64,000 bases of DNA from positions 744,001 through 808,000 of the forward strand of contig NZ_CP084115.1 in the NCBI RefSeq assembly GCF_020217465.1. The letters are read 5' to 3'. This document shows positions 46,299 to 55,985 of the stretch, piece after piece (the first letter of the stretch is position 1; each line of letters opens with the position of its first letter). Below the pieces are notes generated by a model. It was given only the letters and a program-made list of their open reading frames with translations. It was not told the DNA's origin and ran no database searches. The position numbers and the translations under genes were made by a program. The DNA is from Cobetia amphilecti. GTDB lineage: Bacteria > Pseudomonadota > Gammaproteobacteria > Pseudomonadales > Halomonadaceae.

Positions 46299-46943
46299 TC
46301 ACAGCGCCTGCCACTGGTTGACGATGAGCGTGGCGGTGAGGTCGCCGTAGTAGAGCTTCATCTTGCGCGGCAGCCACAGGCCTTCGGCGCGGGTCCAATC
46401 CTGATAGTCCACTTCCCAGCCGTCCTGGTAGAGGGTGGTCGGGAAGCCAAGTTGATCTGTCTCGATGTCATGCTCGCCAGCGGCCGGTACGCCGCGCACC
46501 CAGTTGTCGAGGGCGCCCAGCGGCAATGACCAGCCCAGTTGCGCCAGCATCAGGCTCTCGGCATCCGGGGCCTCGAAGTCCCCCTCGGAGGAGGAGAGGC
46601 GCACACCATCGGCGTCACGCACCAGAGTCGTGCGCCCCGCGCCCAGCGGCCCGGTGATCAGCATGTGGTAGTCATCGCCGTCCTGCTGCCAGTCGAGGTT
46701 GGCGCTATGGCCTTCCTCGGGGGTGCGAATGCCGACCTTGCCTGCCAGCTGCCAGTGGGTCAGGGCGGCAAGTTGCGCGTCCTGTTGCTGCCAGTCGCCG
46801 TCGCTGCGCGTCAGATCACCGGCATTGTCGCTGGCCATCTGGCTGGCGCAGCCGCTGAGTACCAGTGTCATGGCCAGCAGGGCTGGCCCGAGCAGGCGGC
46901 GTGCCTGGCTCAGCAGGGGGAGTGGCAGGGGAGAAGTGATCAT
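46299..46943 (-). CDS. lolB: outer-membrane lipoprotein receptor LolB
   Basis: LolB accepts lipoproteins from LolA and inserts them into the outer membrane. It is itself a lipoprotein: the signal is LLGPALLAMTLVLSGC with lipobox LSGC (Cys about 32). The mature part has HWQLAGKVGIRTPEEGHSANLDWQ-type LolB strands and the C-terminal LPRKMKLYYGDLTATLIVNQW, matching the family. The length of 214 is normal. It heads the lolB-ispE-tRNA-prs-rplY-pth-ychF series. Confidence 0.94.
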   Translation of the reverse strand: MITSPLPLPLLSQARRLLGPALLAMTLVLSGCASQMASDNAGDLTRSDGDWQQQDAQLAALTHWQLAGKVGIRTPEEGHSANLDWQQDGDDYHMLITGPLGAGRTTLVRDADGVRLSSSEGDFEAPDAESLMLAQLGWSLPLGALDNWVRGVPAAGEHDIETDQLGFPTTLYQDGWEVDYQDWTRAEGLWLPRKMKLYYGDLTATLIVNQWQAL

Positions 46944-47065
46944 GACGCGAAGGCCTTCCGGATGGCGAGAAGATGAGTGACGGTGAGTGAGACTCCACTC
47001 ACTGACGGGTCAGGATAATGGACTCGCCAGTGGGCAGAAAGTGCCGGGTAGCGTGGCAGTGCCCT

Positions 47066-48928
47066 TCAGGGCGCGTCGACGACCGGGCGCAGCTCGGGGA
47101 TGTGCTGGAACAGGGCTTCGAGCTCGCTGGCTTCTTCAAAGCGCTCGCTCAGCTCTACCGCCAGGCCACGGGCTTCATCCTCGCGGCCCAGCGCCCACAG
47201 CACCTCGATGAGATGGGCGCCGATCTCGGCATCCTGCTGCTGGGCCCAGGCGGCTTCCAGCGGTGCCAGCGCATTGTCGAGGTCGTCGGTCAGATAGCGG
47301 CCCCAGCCGAGGCTATCCAGAATGGCCGCGTCGTCGGGCGACAGCGCATGGGCGCGCTCGATCAAGGCCAGTGCTTCCTCGAGGCGGTCCGTCTCCACCA
47401 GCAGGGTGTAGCCGAGCGCGTTGTAGGCTCTGGCGTTGTCGGGTTCCAGCGCGATGACTTCTCGCAGGTCTTCTTCCATGCCGCCCAGCTGATCATCTTC
47501 CAGGCGGCGGATGCCGCGCAGGAACAACAGGCTGCCCAGCTCGCTTTCCAGCGTGTTGCGCGTGTCGGTCTCCTGGGTGGCGATGGCTTGCGCAAGCGCC
47601 TTGCGGCGCGTGGTGATGCTGCTGCTCAGCAGGGCCTCGGCCTCGGCATGCGCCTCCTGGGAGTCGAGCAGGTCGATCTCGAAGCTGAGCAGCGTCATGG
47701 CATGACGCGGATGGCGCAGGCGTTCCACGGCCAGGAACTGACGGGCCTCGTCCGTGCGCTCATGTTCGACCAGCAACTGGGCGGCGCGGGCGCGGCTGGA
47801 AATGTAGCGCTCGCCGTCCGGCACCTGACGGTAGTAAAGGATGGCGTTGTCGACGTCGCCGCTGGACTCGGCGGCCAGCCCCAGCAGGGCGTAGGCGGCA
47901 TCCGGCACCGGGTCTTCGTCGAGCAGCGGCAGCAGCAGGCGATGGGCGTCCTCGGGGGAATCGGCATCAAGATAGAGGCTGGCCAGCGCCAGGCGCAGGC
48001 GTGGCGCGTTGGGGTGGCGGGTGACGAGGCTGTCGATGCGTTCGCGTGCCGCGTCCAGATCGCCGCTGGCCAGTTCGGTCTGCGCGGCGCTCAGGATCAG
48101 GCGGCTGTCATCGGGAGCGATCTCAAGGCCTCGGGCCACCGCGCGCCGCGCCGCCTCGAGACGCCCCGCACTGCGTTCGATCTCGCTGCGCGCCAGCCAG
48201 AGCTCCGCCAATGTGGCGTGAGCGCTTTCCAGGCGCACCAGGCGTGCACGCGCCGCTGTCTCATCGCCCAGCGCTGCCTCGAACAGTGCCGCGGCAATCT
48301 CGGGCATCGGCTGCTCGGGATACTGGGCGATATGCGTCTCCAGCATCGCCAGCAGGGGTTCGAGCTCGGCACCGGCATCGATCGCCTGCTCGGCCAGGGT
48401 CGCCAGATTGCCATTGCCGCCACTGGCGGTGAGCATCAGGCGCTGCTCGAGCGCGGCCTGCCAGTCGCCTCGCTCGACCGCCAGGCGGGCGCGGATGATG
48501 CCGGGCTCGCTGGCGGACTCATCGAGTTGCTGCCAGCGTTCGGCGGCGCGCTCCAGCAGGGCCGGGTTGTCGGCGAAACGGGCCGCGAGCACGGCGCGTC
48601 GCGCCAGTTCCGGGTCATCGAAGTGACGGCTGGCGGCCAGATAGCCATTGGCGGCGCGGGGATAGTCACCGCGCTGTCCGGCGAGTTCGGCGCTCAGCAG
48701 CTGATTGAGGCTGTCGGCATCCAGGCCCTGCTGGATGGGCGGCGCCGTGGCCAGCGGGTCGGGCTGCGCCATCAGGGGCGCGGAGTCGCTCATCGACTGA
48801 CAGCCGGTCAAGCCCAGCAGCAATCCGCCCACGACGCAGGACTTCCACCCGGCGCGCGGGCGACGGGGGGCATCAAGGCAGGCGTGCGCGTGCGGGGGGC
48901 TATGTTCAGCGGCAGTCGAAGCGTGCAT
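47066..48928 (-). CDS. TPR-repeat lipoprotein
   Basis: This 620-residue protein has a lipoprotein-type signal (VVGGLLLGLTGC, Cys about 43, after an unusually long polar N-region). It consists almost wholly of tetratricopeptide repeats (many ALA...A/L-rich 34-residue units, e.g. NARAYNALGYTLLVETDRLEEALALIERAHAL). It corresponds in position to the TPR gene between hemA and lolB in pseudomonads, whose precise function is unknown. An outer-membrane-anchored scaffold is the likely form. A later start is possible given the long leader before the hydrophobic core. Confidence 0.85.
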   Translation of the reverse strand: MHASTAAEHSPPHAHACLDAPRRPRAGWKSCVVGGLLLGLTGCQSMSDSAPLMAQPDPLATAPPIQQGLDADSLNQLLSAELAGQRGDYPRAANGYLAASRHFDDPELARRAVLAARFADNPALLERAAERWQQLDESASEPGIIRARLAVERGDWQAALEQRLMLTASGGNGNLATLAEQAIDAGAELEPLLAMLETHIAQYPEQPMPEIAAALFEAALGDETAARARLVRLESAHATLAELWLARSEIERSAGRLEAARRAVARGLEIAPDDSRLILSAAQTELASGDLDAARERIDSLVTRHPNAPRLRLALASLYLDADSPEDAHRLLLPLLDEDPVPDAAYALLGLAAESSGDVDNAILYYRQVPDGERYISSRARAAQLLVEHERTDEARQFLAVERLRHPRHAMTLLSFEIDLLDSQEAHAEAEALLSSSITTRRKALAQAIATQETDTRNTLESELGSLLFLRGIRRLEDDQLGGMEEDLREVIALEPDNARAYNALGYTLLVETDRLEEALALIERAHALSPDDAAILDSLGWGRYLTDDLDNALAPLEAAWAQQQDAEIGAHLIEVLWALGREDEARGLAVELSERFEEASELEALFQHIPELRPVVDAP

Positions 48929-49430
48929 GCAACCTCGCGTTTGTCAGTGGGGGCAGGATGAGAGAACGGGGCGGTCGAGCCGCAGGCCGGGTCATGCGCG
49001 CAGCGTGGCGCTGACGAAGGCGTCGTGTCTTGCAGCATAACGGCTGGTGGCGAGCGGGGATAGCGTTGCCGATGCAAGCAAGTGGCATGACCCACCGGAT
49101 GCCTCGTATGCCGACAGATACGCCGCGCGGGCTGATAGCGATAGCCTGCCAGCATCATGGAAAATCCTCATCGGCTGCGACATGCTGCGGGGTCGCGTGG
49201 TCCAGACGCTGTGGTAGAATGAGCGCGCTAATATTACGATCTCAGCCGCTTCGGCAGTCCTGTGTGCCTTTATGTCAGCCGCCTTTGTCCCCATTGAGTC
49301 GACAGGTGTAAAGGCACCGAGCCTGCGCGGATTACCTGCTGTCCTGGCCTTGGCCTCGCGGCAGGCCAGCACCGAGAGCCGCCTGACATTGACGCCGATT
49401 CCTGCCGGCCAGACCCTGACGACTGACTCC
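48929..49430. other. divergent spacer TPR gene / hemA
   Basis: No independent gene seen. A -10-like TAGAAT (49215-49220) faces hemA with a weak -35, implying a roughly 200-nt hemA leader. The hemA frame stays open back to 49272, so a 53-residue N-terminal extension cannot be excluded. Confidence 0.45.
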
Positions 49431-50702
49431 ATGACCCTTCTTGCCCTTGGCATCAATCACCGCACCGCCGCCGTTGACGTGCGCGAGCGCGTTGCTTTCA
49501 CGCCTGCGCAGCTCGATGCCGCGCTGGGCGAATTGAAGCGCCTGCCGGCGGTCTCCGAAGCGGCGGTGCTGTCGACCTGCAACCGTACCGAGCTCTACTG
49601 CGTGACCAGTGATGGCGCCAAGTCGGTGCTCGAGTGGCTGGGGCGTTTTCACCGCCTGCCGGTGGAGGAGCTGTCGCGTTGCAGCTATCAGCACCTGGGA
49701 GAAGAGGCGGTACGCCATCTGATCCGTGTCGCGGTGGGGCTGGACTCGATGGTACTGGGCGAGCCGCAGATTCTGGGCCAGCTCAAGGACGCCTATCAAT
49801 TTGCGCGCAACTCGGTGGGGCTGGGCGGTGAGCTCGAGCAGCTCTTCCAGCATATCTTCCAGGTCGCCAAGCAGGTACGTACCGAGACCGGTATCGGCGA
49901 GAACCCCGTCTCGGTGGCCTACGCCGCCGTCAGCATGGCCAGCCACATCTTCGATGATTTCTCGCGGGCCAATGCCTTGTTGATCGGTGCCGGCGAGACC
50001 ATCGAACTCGTCGCGCGTCATCTCAAGGAAGCGGGCATCGCCAACCTGTGCATCGCCAACCGCACCGTGTCGCGCGCCGAGCGTCTGGCCGATGAGCTGG
50101 GCGGGAGCGCCATCGGCCTGGAAGGCATTCCGCATGCCCTCGAGAATGCCGATATCGTGATAGCCTCCACCGCTTCCCAGCTGCCGATTCTCGGCAAGGG
50201 CATGGTGGAACGCGCGCTCAAGAAGCGCCGCTACAAGCCGGTGTTCATGGTCGACATCGCCGTGCCGCGCGATATCGAGCCGCAGGTCGGTGACCTCGAC
50301 GACGTCTTCCTCTATACGGTCGATGACCTGCAGGAAGTGATCGATGAGAATCGTCGCCATCGCGAGCTGGCCGCTGCCCAGGCAGAAGAGCTGATTCGCC
50401 AGGGCGTCAACGCCTGGTTGCACCTCAAGCGAGTGCGCAGTGGCGGCGAAGTCATCAAGCGCTACCGCAGCCATGGCGAGCAACTGCGCGCCGAATGCGA
50501 GGCGCAGGCGCTGGCGGAGCTCGATCAGGGACGCGACCCCCAGGAAGTGGTCGCGCAGCTGGCACGCCAGCTGGCCAATCGCTTCATGCATCACCCGACG
50601 CTGGCACTGCGCCAGGCCTCGGGAGACGATCGCCAGGATATTCTTCAGACGGCCCAGACGCTTCTGCTCGCGCCGGCTGATTCATCACAGGACCCTTCAT
50701 GA
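49431..50702 (+). CDS. hemA: glutamyl-tRNA reductase
   Basis: HemA reduces Glu-tRNA(Glu) to glutamate-1-semialdehyde, the first committed step of C5 haem synthesis. The start [23 protein letters not shown], the nucleophile Cys in [11 protein letters not shown] and the substrate block [19 protein letters not shown] are all canonical. NADPH-binding [10 protein letters not shown] and the C-terminal dimerisation helices complete it. The start at 49431 gives 423 residues, the usual length. It overlaps prfA by 4 bp (ATGA). Confidence 0.96.
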   Translation: MTLLALGINHRTAAVDVRERVAFTPAQLDAALGELKRLPAVSEAAVLSTCNRTELYCVTSDGAKSVLEWLGRFHRLPVEELSRCSYQHLGEEAVRHLIRVAVGLDSMVLGEPQILGQLKDAYQFARNSVGLGGELEQLFQHIFQVAKQVRTETGIGENPVSVAYAAVSMASHIFDDFSRANALLIGAGETIELVARHLKEAGIANLCIANRTVSRAERLADELGGSAIGLEGIPHALENADIVIASTASQLPILGKGMVERALKKRRYKPVFMVDIAVPRDIEPQVGDLDDVFLYTVDDLQEVIDENRRHRELAAAQAEELIRQGVNAWLHLKRVRSGGEVIKRYRSHGEQLRAECEAQALAELDQGRDPQEVVAQLARQLANRFMHHPTLALRQASGDDRQDILQTAQTLLLAPADSSQDPS

Positions 50703-51784
50703 AAGACAGCCTCATCACCAAGCTCGACACCTTCCATGACCGCTTCGAGGAGATCTCCGCACTGTTGTCGGAGCCCGAAGTGATCGGGAACCAGGCCAGG
50801 TTCCGCGACCTGTCGCGGGAGTATGCCGAGCTTGAGCCATTGATCGAGGCATGGCGCCGCCATCGTGGCCTGAACGAAGACCGTGACGCCGCGCTGGCGA
50901 TGGCGGAGGACAGTGATCCAGAGATGCGCGACATGGCGCGAGAGGAAGTCCGCGAGACCGAGGCGGCGCTCGAGACGCTGGAAGCCGAGATCACCCAGTT
51001 GCTGATTCCGCGCGACCCGGATGATGGTGCCAACGTCTTCCTCGAAGTGCGCGCCGGCACGGGCGGTGATGAGGCGGCGCTGTTCGCCGGCGACCTGTTC
51101 AAGATGTACTCGCGCTACGCCGAGCTCAAGGGCTGGAAGGTCGAGACCGTCAGCGCCAGCCACGGCGAGCACGGCGGCTTCAAGGAAGTCATCGCCCGCG
51201 TGAAGGGCGAGGGCGTCTACTCGCGCCTCAAGTTCGAGTCCGGCGCGCACCGCGTGCAGCGCGTGCCCGCCACCGAATCCCAGGGGCGAATCCATACCTC
51301 GGCCTGCACCGTGGCGGTGATGCCCGAGGCCGATGAAGTCGGTGACGTCGACATCAATCCGGCCGACCTGCGCGTGGACACCTATCGCAGCTCCGGCGCC
51401 GGTGGTCAGCACGTCAACACTACCGATTCCGCGATTCGCATCACCCACCTGCCCACCGGCGTGGTGGTGGAGTGTCAGGACGAGCGCAGCCAGCACAAGA
51501 ACCGTGCGCGCGCCATGTCACTGCTGGCGGCGCGCCTCAAGCAGGCCGCGGTGGATACCCAGGCACAGGCCACCTCCGATGCCCGTCGCAAGCTGGTCGG
51601 CTCGGGTGATCGCTCCGAGCGTATCCGTACCTACAACTTCCCGCAGGGGCGTCTGACCGATCACCGCATCAACCTGACGCTCTACAAGCTCAATGAAGTG
51701 ATCGCCGGCCAGCTGGACGAAGTGATCGAGCCGCTGGTGGTGGAATACCAGGCCGATCAGCTGACCGCACTGCAGGAGCAATAA
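50699..51784 (+). CDS. prfA: peptide chain release factor 1
   Basis: RF1 terminates translation at UAG and UAA. The GGQ motif that triggers peptide release is in [15 protein letters not shown]. The anticodon-mimic PxT motif lies in the preceding domain ([16 protein letters not shown]). Its length of 361 is normal. Its ATG overlaps the hemA stop, and prmC, which methylates the GGQ glutamine, begins one base after its stop. Confidence 0.98.
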   Translation: MKDSLITKLDTFHDRFEEISALLSEPEVIGNQARFRDLSREYAELEPLIEAWRRHRGLNEDRDAALAMAEDSDPEMRDMAREEVRETEAALETLEAEITQLLIPRDPDDGANVFLEVRAGTGGDEAALFAGDLFKMYSRYAELKGWKVETVSASHGEHGGFKEVIARVKGEGVYSRLKFESGAHRVQRVPATESQGRIHTSACTVAVMPEADEVGDVDINPADLRVDTYRSSGAGGQHVNTTDSAIRITHLPTGVVVECQDERSQHKNRARAMSLLAARLKQAAVDTQAQATSDARRKLVGSGDRSERIRTYNFPQGRLTDHRINLTLYKLNEVIAGQLDEVIEPLVVEYQADQLTALQEQ

Positions 51785-51785
51785 G

Positions 51786-52634
51786 GTGAGAATCGATGTC
51801 ACCCTGGCAGCCGCGACTGCCCGTCTGAGCGAGGCGGGCAGCGATTCTCCGCGTCTGGATGCCGAGCTGCTGCTGGGCGAGGTAATGGGACGAGAGCGCA
51901 CCTGGTTCTACACCTGGGGCGATCGTGATCTCGGGAGTGAGGCCGGCGCCGAGGGTGTGGCACGTTTCGAGGCGCTGCTGGCGCGTCGCGCCGAGGGCCA
52001 TCCCGTGGCGCATCTGCTCGGGCGGCGTGAATTCTATGGCCTGACGCTGGCCTGTTCACCGGCCACACTGATTCCGCGCCCGGACACCGAGGTCATGGTG
52101 GAGTGCGCGCTGGAACTGGCCGAGGCCACCAGCGGCAAGCTGCTGGATCTCGGCACCGGCACCGGTGCCATCGCGCTGGCCTTTGCGCGTCATCGCCCGC
52201 AGTGGCAGGTGCTGGGGGTCGATCTCATCGAGGAAGCCGTGCAGCTTGCGCGTGGCAATGCCGAGCGTCTGGCGATCGTCAATGCCGAATTCCGCCAAAG
52301 TGACTGGTTCAGTGCCGTTACCGAGAGCGGCTTTGCGCTGATTACCGCCAACCCCCCTTATCTGGCCGATGATGATCCGCATCTCGCGCTGGGCGATGTG
52401 CGCTTCGAGCCGCGCTCGGCGCTGGTCGCGGCCGAGGCAGGGCTGGCGGACTTCCTGCATCTGATCGCCACTGCGCCGCAGCACCTGGCCGCAGGCGGCC
52501 ACCTGATGCTGGAACATGGCCTTACCCAGGGCAATGAAGTGCGCGAGGCACTGCGTGCCGGCGGCTTCGTCGACGTCGAGACCCTGGAAGACCTGGGCGG
52601 GCGCGAACGCATCACGCTGGGCAAGCTGGCCTGA
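51786..52634 (+). CDS. prmC: release factor glutamine N5-methyltransferase
   Basis: PrmC methylates the Gln of GGQ in RF1 and RF2 using SAM. It has an N-terminal helical domain and a Rossmann methyltransferase with LLDLGTGTGAIALAFA and the catalytic NPPY (ITANPPYLADDDPHL). PRPDTEVMVE precedes them, as in the family. It uses a GTG start at 51786, directly after the prfA TAA, with AAGG overlapping the stop. The length is 282. Confidence 0.96.
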   Translation: MRIDVTLAAATARLSEAGSDSPRLDAELLLGEVMGRERTWFYTWGDRDLGSEAGAEGVARFEALLARRAEGHPVAHLLGRREFYGLTLACSPATLIPRPDTEVMVECALELAEATSGKLLDLGTGTGAIALAFARHRPQWQVLGVDLIEEAVQLARGNAERLAIVNAEFRQSDWFSAVTESGFALITANPPYLADDDPHLALGDVRFEPRSALVAAEAGLADFLHLIATAPQHLAAGGHLMLEHGLTQGNEVREALRAGGFVDVETLEDLGGRERITLGKLA

Positions 52635-52921
52635 TGCTCGTCGGGCGCCGGATAGCGGTGCCCGTGTGTGGTCCCCACTGACATCCTCGCGCTTGGCACC
52701 CCTGTAGTGCATTCCACCGTTTTCAGTGGAGTCTGCGTGGAATCCTCGTCACAGTACCGCCAGTGAAGGCGTATCCCCTGTTGGCCGGGTATGATAGTAA
52801 TGAACCTGCATGATTGGCATGGTCATCTGATAACCCCCTTGTTATCCGACGGCCTGACTGCACGGAAGCCAGGAGCACGGATGATCCTGCTGCAAGTCAC
52901 CCTGCTGGGAAAACTATTACA

Positions 52922-53422
52922 ATGAAAGCAAAATCACGCTCTCTGGACCGCATCGACCTCAAGATTCTGCGTTGCCTGCAAGAGAATGCCCGTATCTCCT
53001 ATGTCGACCTCGCCTCGGAAGTCGGCCTTTCCACCACGCCGTGCCTGGAGCGCGTCAAACGCCTCGAGCGCGCCGGCGTCATCCGCGGTTACAAGGCGGT
53101 GCTCGACCCCAAGGCGCTCAAGGCCAATCTGTTGGTCTTCGTCGAGATCAGTCTCGAGACGCAGTCGCCGTCGGTGTTCGATGAGTTCCGCCGCGCCGTC
53201 TCCAAGCTGCCGCAGATCCAGGAGTGTCATCTGGTCTCCGGTCAGTTCGACTACATCCTCAAGTGCCGGATTCCGGAAATGTCCGCCTATCGTCAGCTGC
53301 TCGGCGATGTGGTGCTGACGCTGCCCGGCGTCAAGGAATCCAAGAGTTATGTGGTGATGGAAGAGGTCAAGGAGCAGTTCTCGCTGCATGTGCCCGATAT
53401 CGAGGAGCTGGATGCCAAGTAA
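52922..53422 (+). CDS. lrp: Lrp/AsnC-family regulator
   Basis: This 166-residue regulator closely resembles Lrp. The N-terminal HTH is at about 8-65 (LDRIDLKILRCLQENARISYVDLASEVGLSTTPCLERVKRLERAGVIRGY) in conserved blocks. The RAM effector domain follows (FVEISLET, ECHLVSGQFDYILKCRIPEM, LPGVKESKSYVVMEEVK). The start at 52922 fits Lrp; the frame is open to 52814. It interrupts the usual prfA-prmC-moeB run and has its own 287-bp upstream region containing a TTCCACC/GTGGAG inverted repeat. Confidence 0.9.
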   Translation: MKAKSRSLDRIDLKILRCLQENARISYVDLASEVGLSTTPCLERVKRLERAGVIRGYKAVLDPKALKANLLVFVEISLETQSPSVFDEFRRAVSKLPQIQECHLVSGQFDYILKCRIPEMSAYRQLLGDVVLTLPGVKESKSYVVMEEVKEQFSLHVPDIEELDAK

Positions 53423-53497
53423 TGGCAAGCCCTGTTGTTGTTGTTGGGCAGGGCTCATGGCTTCTCACTTCATTTACCGATAGGCGGCTTTTCTCCC

Positions 53498-54250
53498 ATG
53501 CAAGATTCGCAATTGCTGCGCTACTCGCGCCAGATCCTGCTCCCTCAGGTCGACATTGCCGGGCAGCAGCGCCTGTTGGCGGCGCGGGTTCTGGTGATCG
53601 GGGCGGGTGGCCTGGGCTGCCCGGCAGCGCTCTATCTGGCAGCCGCGGGCATCGGCACCCTGGTGGTGGCCGATGATGACCACGTCGAGTTGTCCAATCT
53701 GCAGCGCCAGATCGCCCATGGTGACGCCGACATCGATCAGCCCAAGGCGCAATCACTCGCCGCCTCGCTGTTGGCGATCAACCCTGATACCGAGGTGATC
53801 GCGTTGTCAGAGCGGCTGCAGGGTGAGGCGCTGGCCGAGCAGGTGGCCGCCGCAGACGTGGTGCTCGATTGCACTGATCGCTTCAGCTCACGCTTCCCGA
53901 TCAACGCCGCCTGCGTGGCAGCGGGCACCCCGCTGGTGTCCGGCGCCGCGATACGCTTCTCCGGCCAGCTGGCGGTGTTCGATCGCCGTGAGCCACAGGC
54001 GCCGTGTTATGGCTGTCTGTACCCGCCGGATGAGCTGGGCGATGAAGAGCTGACCTGCGCTGAAAGTGGTGTCATCGCGCCGCTGGTCGGCATCATCGGC
54101 GCCTTCCAGGCATTGGAGGCGCTCAAGCTGATCAGCGGTGCCGGCAGCGTGCATCGCGGCCTGGCCACCTTCGATGGCCTGAGCGGTGAATGGCGACGCA
54201 TGGGCCTCAAGCGCGACCCCGGCTGCCAGGTGTGTGGTCAAGCGTCATGA
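53498..54250 (+). CDS. moeB: molybdopterin-synthase adenylyltransferase
   Basis: MoeB adenylates the C-terminal glycine of MoaD for molybdopterin synthesis. The E1-like fold shows LLRYSRQILLPQVDIAGQQ, the nucleotide loop VIGAGGLGCPAALYL, NLQRQIAH and LDCTDRF. Two zinc CxxC pairs occur (CYGCLYP and CQVCGQ), and a Cys in ELTCAESGV aligns with the conserved MoeB Cys. The length of 250 matches MoeB; ThiF is the alternative. The start at 53498 (MQDSQLLRYSRQ) fits the family. Confidence 0.88.
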   Translation: MQDSQLLRYSRQILLPQVDIAGQQRLLAARVLVIGAGGLGCPAALYLAAAGIGTLVVADDDHVELSNLQRQIAHGDADIDQPKAQSLAASLLAINPDTEVIALSERLQGEALAEQVAAADVVLDCTDRFSSRFPINAACVAAGTPLVSGAAIRFSGQLAVFDRREPQAPCYGCLYPPDELGDEELTCAESGVIAPLVGIIGAFQALEALKLISGAGSVHRGLATFDGLSGEWRRMGLKRDPGCQVCGQAS

Positions 54251-54311
54251 TGTAGCCGGTCAAATCGACGGTATATCTCCAAGTCGCATGTCTTCAGGAC
54301 AGCATATCTTT

Positions 54312-54350
54312 AAAAAGCCCCGCAGCCTTTCTGGCTGGCGGGGCTTTTTT
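54312..54350 (+). terminator. intrinsic terminator of moeB
   Basis: AAAAAGCCCCGC and GCGGGGCTTTTT form the outer stem, with AGCC/GGCT inside and six Ts after. It separates moeB from the polyamine locus. Confidence 0.92.
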
Positions 54351-54536
54351 GTCGCATGTTGTGGTGGAGCGGCCGGCGCTGCGCATGCCGCGTGTGCGCA
54401 CCACCAGGGTGCGCCAATGCCGTGGGGTGTTGAAGATTTCTCCCATGCAGCGCAATCAACATGCAGCATTCCAGCGAAACGTGTGGTAAATATCGAAAAT
54501 ATTCCAGTCGATGGTGAATAAACTCAACAAGAGCGG

Positions 54537-55886
54537 ATGAGGAGGTGCATGGGCGGCTTCAGATCAGGCACGCAGAGCGAGTGTGCTGGCTCGTATTCCT
54601 ACTACCAGGCCAGCCAGCGTGTGACGCTTGACCCATGCCCGCCTCTAGCTGGTGAGCAGCGTGCCGATGTCTGCGTGATCGGCGGCGGTGTCACGGGCTG
54701 CTCCGCTGCGCTGCATCTCGCCGAGCGTGGCTATTCGGTCATTCTGCTGGAAGCGCAGACTATCGGTTTCGGGGCCTCCGGGCGCAGTGGCGGCCAGATC
54801 CTGCCGGGGCTCGGCACCGATATCGCGACGGTCGAGAAGGCGCTGGGGCGCGAGCAGGCACGCGCCATCTGGGAGATGAGCCGCGAGTCCGTGCGCCTGA
54901 CCGCCGAGCTGGTTGCCCGGCATCAGATTCCCTGCGATTTCACCCAGGGCTACCTGCATGCCGCGGTCAAGCCGCGTCATGTGCGCGCACTGCAGGAGTT
55001 CCAGGCGCGCATGGCACGCGATTACGACTATCACGCGCTGCAGTGGCTGCAGGGCGATGCGCTGCGCGAGCGGGTCGTCACCGACGCCTATCCGGGCGCG
55101 TTGCATGATGGCGAGGGCGGTCATCTGCATCCGCTCAACTATACCCTCGGACTTGCGCGAGCTGCCCAGCAGGCCGGCGTCACGCTCTGCGAACAGAGCC
55201 GGGTGCGTCAGCTTGACCACGGCCAGAGCGGCGATACACCCGATGGCACCTCACGGCGTGCTCGTATCCATACCGAGCATGGCTGCGTGAGCGCCGAATT
55301 CGTGGTCGTGGCCACCAATGCCTACCTCAATGGCCTCGTCGCCTCGCTGGAAGAGCGCATCATGCGTGTCGCCAATTACATCGTCGCCACCGAACCGCTC
55401 AGCGAGGCTCAGGTCGCGCAGGTCCTGCCGCAGGATGACGCGCTTTCCGATGCCAACTTCGTGCTCGACTACTACAGTCTTTCTGCCGACAGGCGCCTGC
55501 TGTATGGCGGTGAGGTGAGCTATACCGGTCAGGAGCCGCGTGGCCTCAAGGCGCGCATGGACAGCAAGATTCGCCGCCTGTTTCCGGTGCTCGATGGCGT
55601 GGCGATCGATTACCGCTGGGGCGGTGACGTGGCCATCACCATGAACCGCGCGCCGGACTTCGGGCGTCTTGCGCCGAATGTCTATTACGCTCAGGGCTAC
55701 TCGGGACATGGCATGTCGCTTGCAGGATTGGCGGGCAAGCTGGTTGCCGAGACCATCGCCGGTCAGGCAGAACGTTTCGATATCTTTGCCGCCATGCCGC
55801 ATCGTCCCTTCGTGGGCGGGCGCTGGCTGCGAACTCCTCTGCTGGTCCTGGCGACCAGCTTCTACACGTTGCGTGATCGGCTATAG
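54537..55886 (+). CDS. FAD-dependent amine oxidase, PuuB-like (DAO family)
   Basis: This 449-residue flavoprotein is of the gamma-glutamylputrescine oxidase / DAO type. It has SYYQASQ at the N-terminus, the FAD motif ADVCVIGGGVTGCSAALHLAERGY and GFGASGRSGGQILPG. YYAQGYSGHGMSLAG and a C-terminus ending FYTLRDRL follow, as in PuuB. It opens the polyamine cluster, upstream of potABC-like genes, so an amine or amino-acid substrate imported by them is likely. Two in-frame ATGs (54537, 54549) are possible; AGGAGG at 54540-54545 is too near the second to settle it. Confidence 0.8.
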   Translation: MRRCMGGFRSGTQSECAGSYSYYQASQRVTLDPCPPLAGEQRADVCVIGGGVTGCSAALHLAERGYSVILLEAQTIGFGASGRSGGQILPGLGTDIATVEKALGREQARAIWEMSRESVRLTAELVARHQIPCDFTQGYLHAAVKPRHVRALQEFQARMARDYDYHALQWLQGDALRERVVTDAYPGALHDGEGGHLHPLNYTLGLARAAQQAGVTLCEQSRVRQLDHGQSGDTPDGTSRRARIHTEHGCVSAEFVVVATNAYLNGLVASLEERIMRVANYIVATEPLSEAQVAQVLPQDDALSDANFVLDYYSLSADRRLLYGGEVSYTGQEPRGLKARMDSKIRRLFPVLDGVAIDYRWGGDVAITMNRAPDFGRLAPNVYYAQGYSGHGMSLAGLAGKLVAETIAGQAERFDIFAAMPHRPFVGGRWLRTPLLVLATSFYTLRDRL

Positions 55887-55985
55887 GCCGAGGCCATGAT
55901 GAAGGTGCTGCACATTTGACACTGTTGAACACCCCGACAGCCCAAGAGCTGGAAACGACTGGTGAGTAATCGCAAGGGAGGCGCG

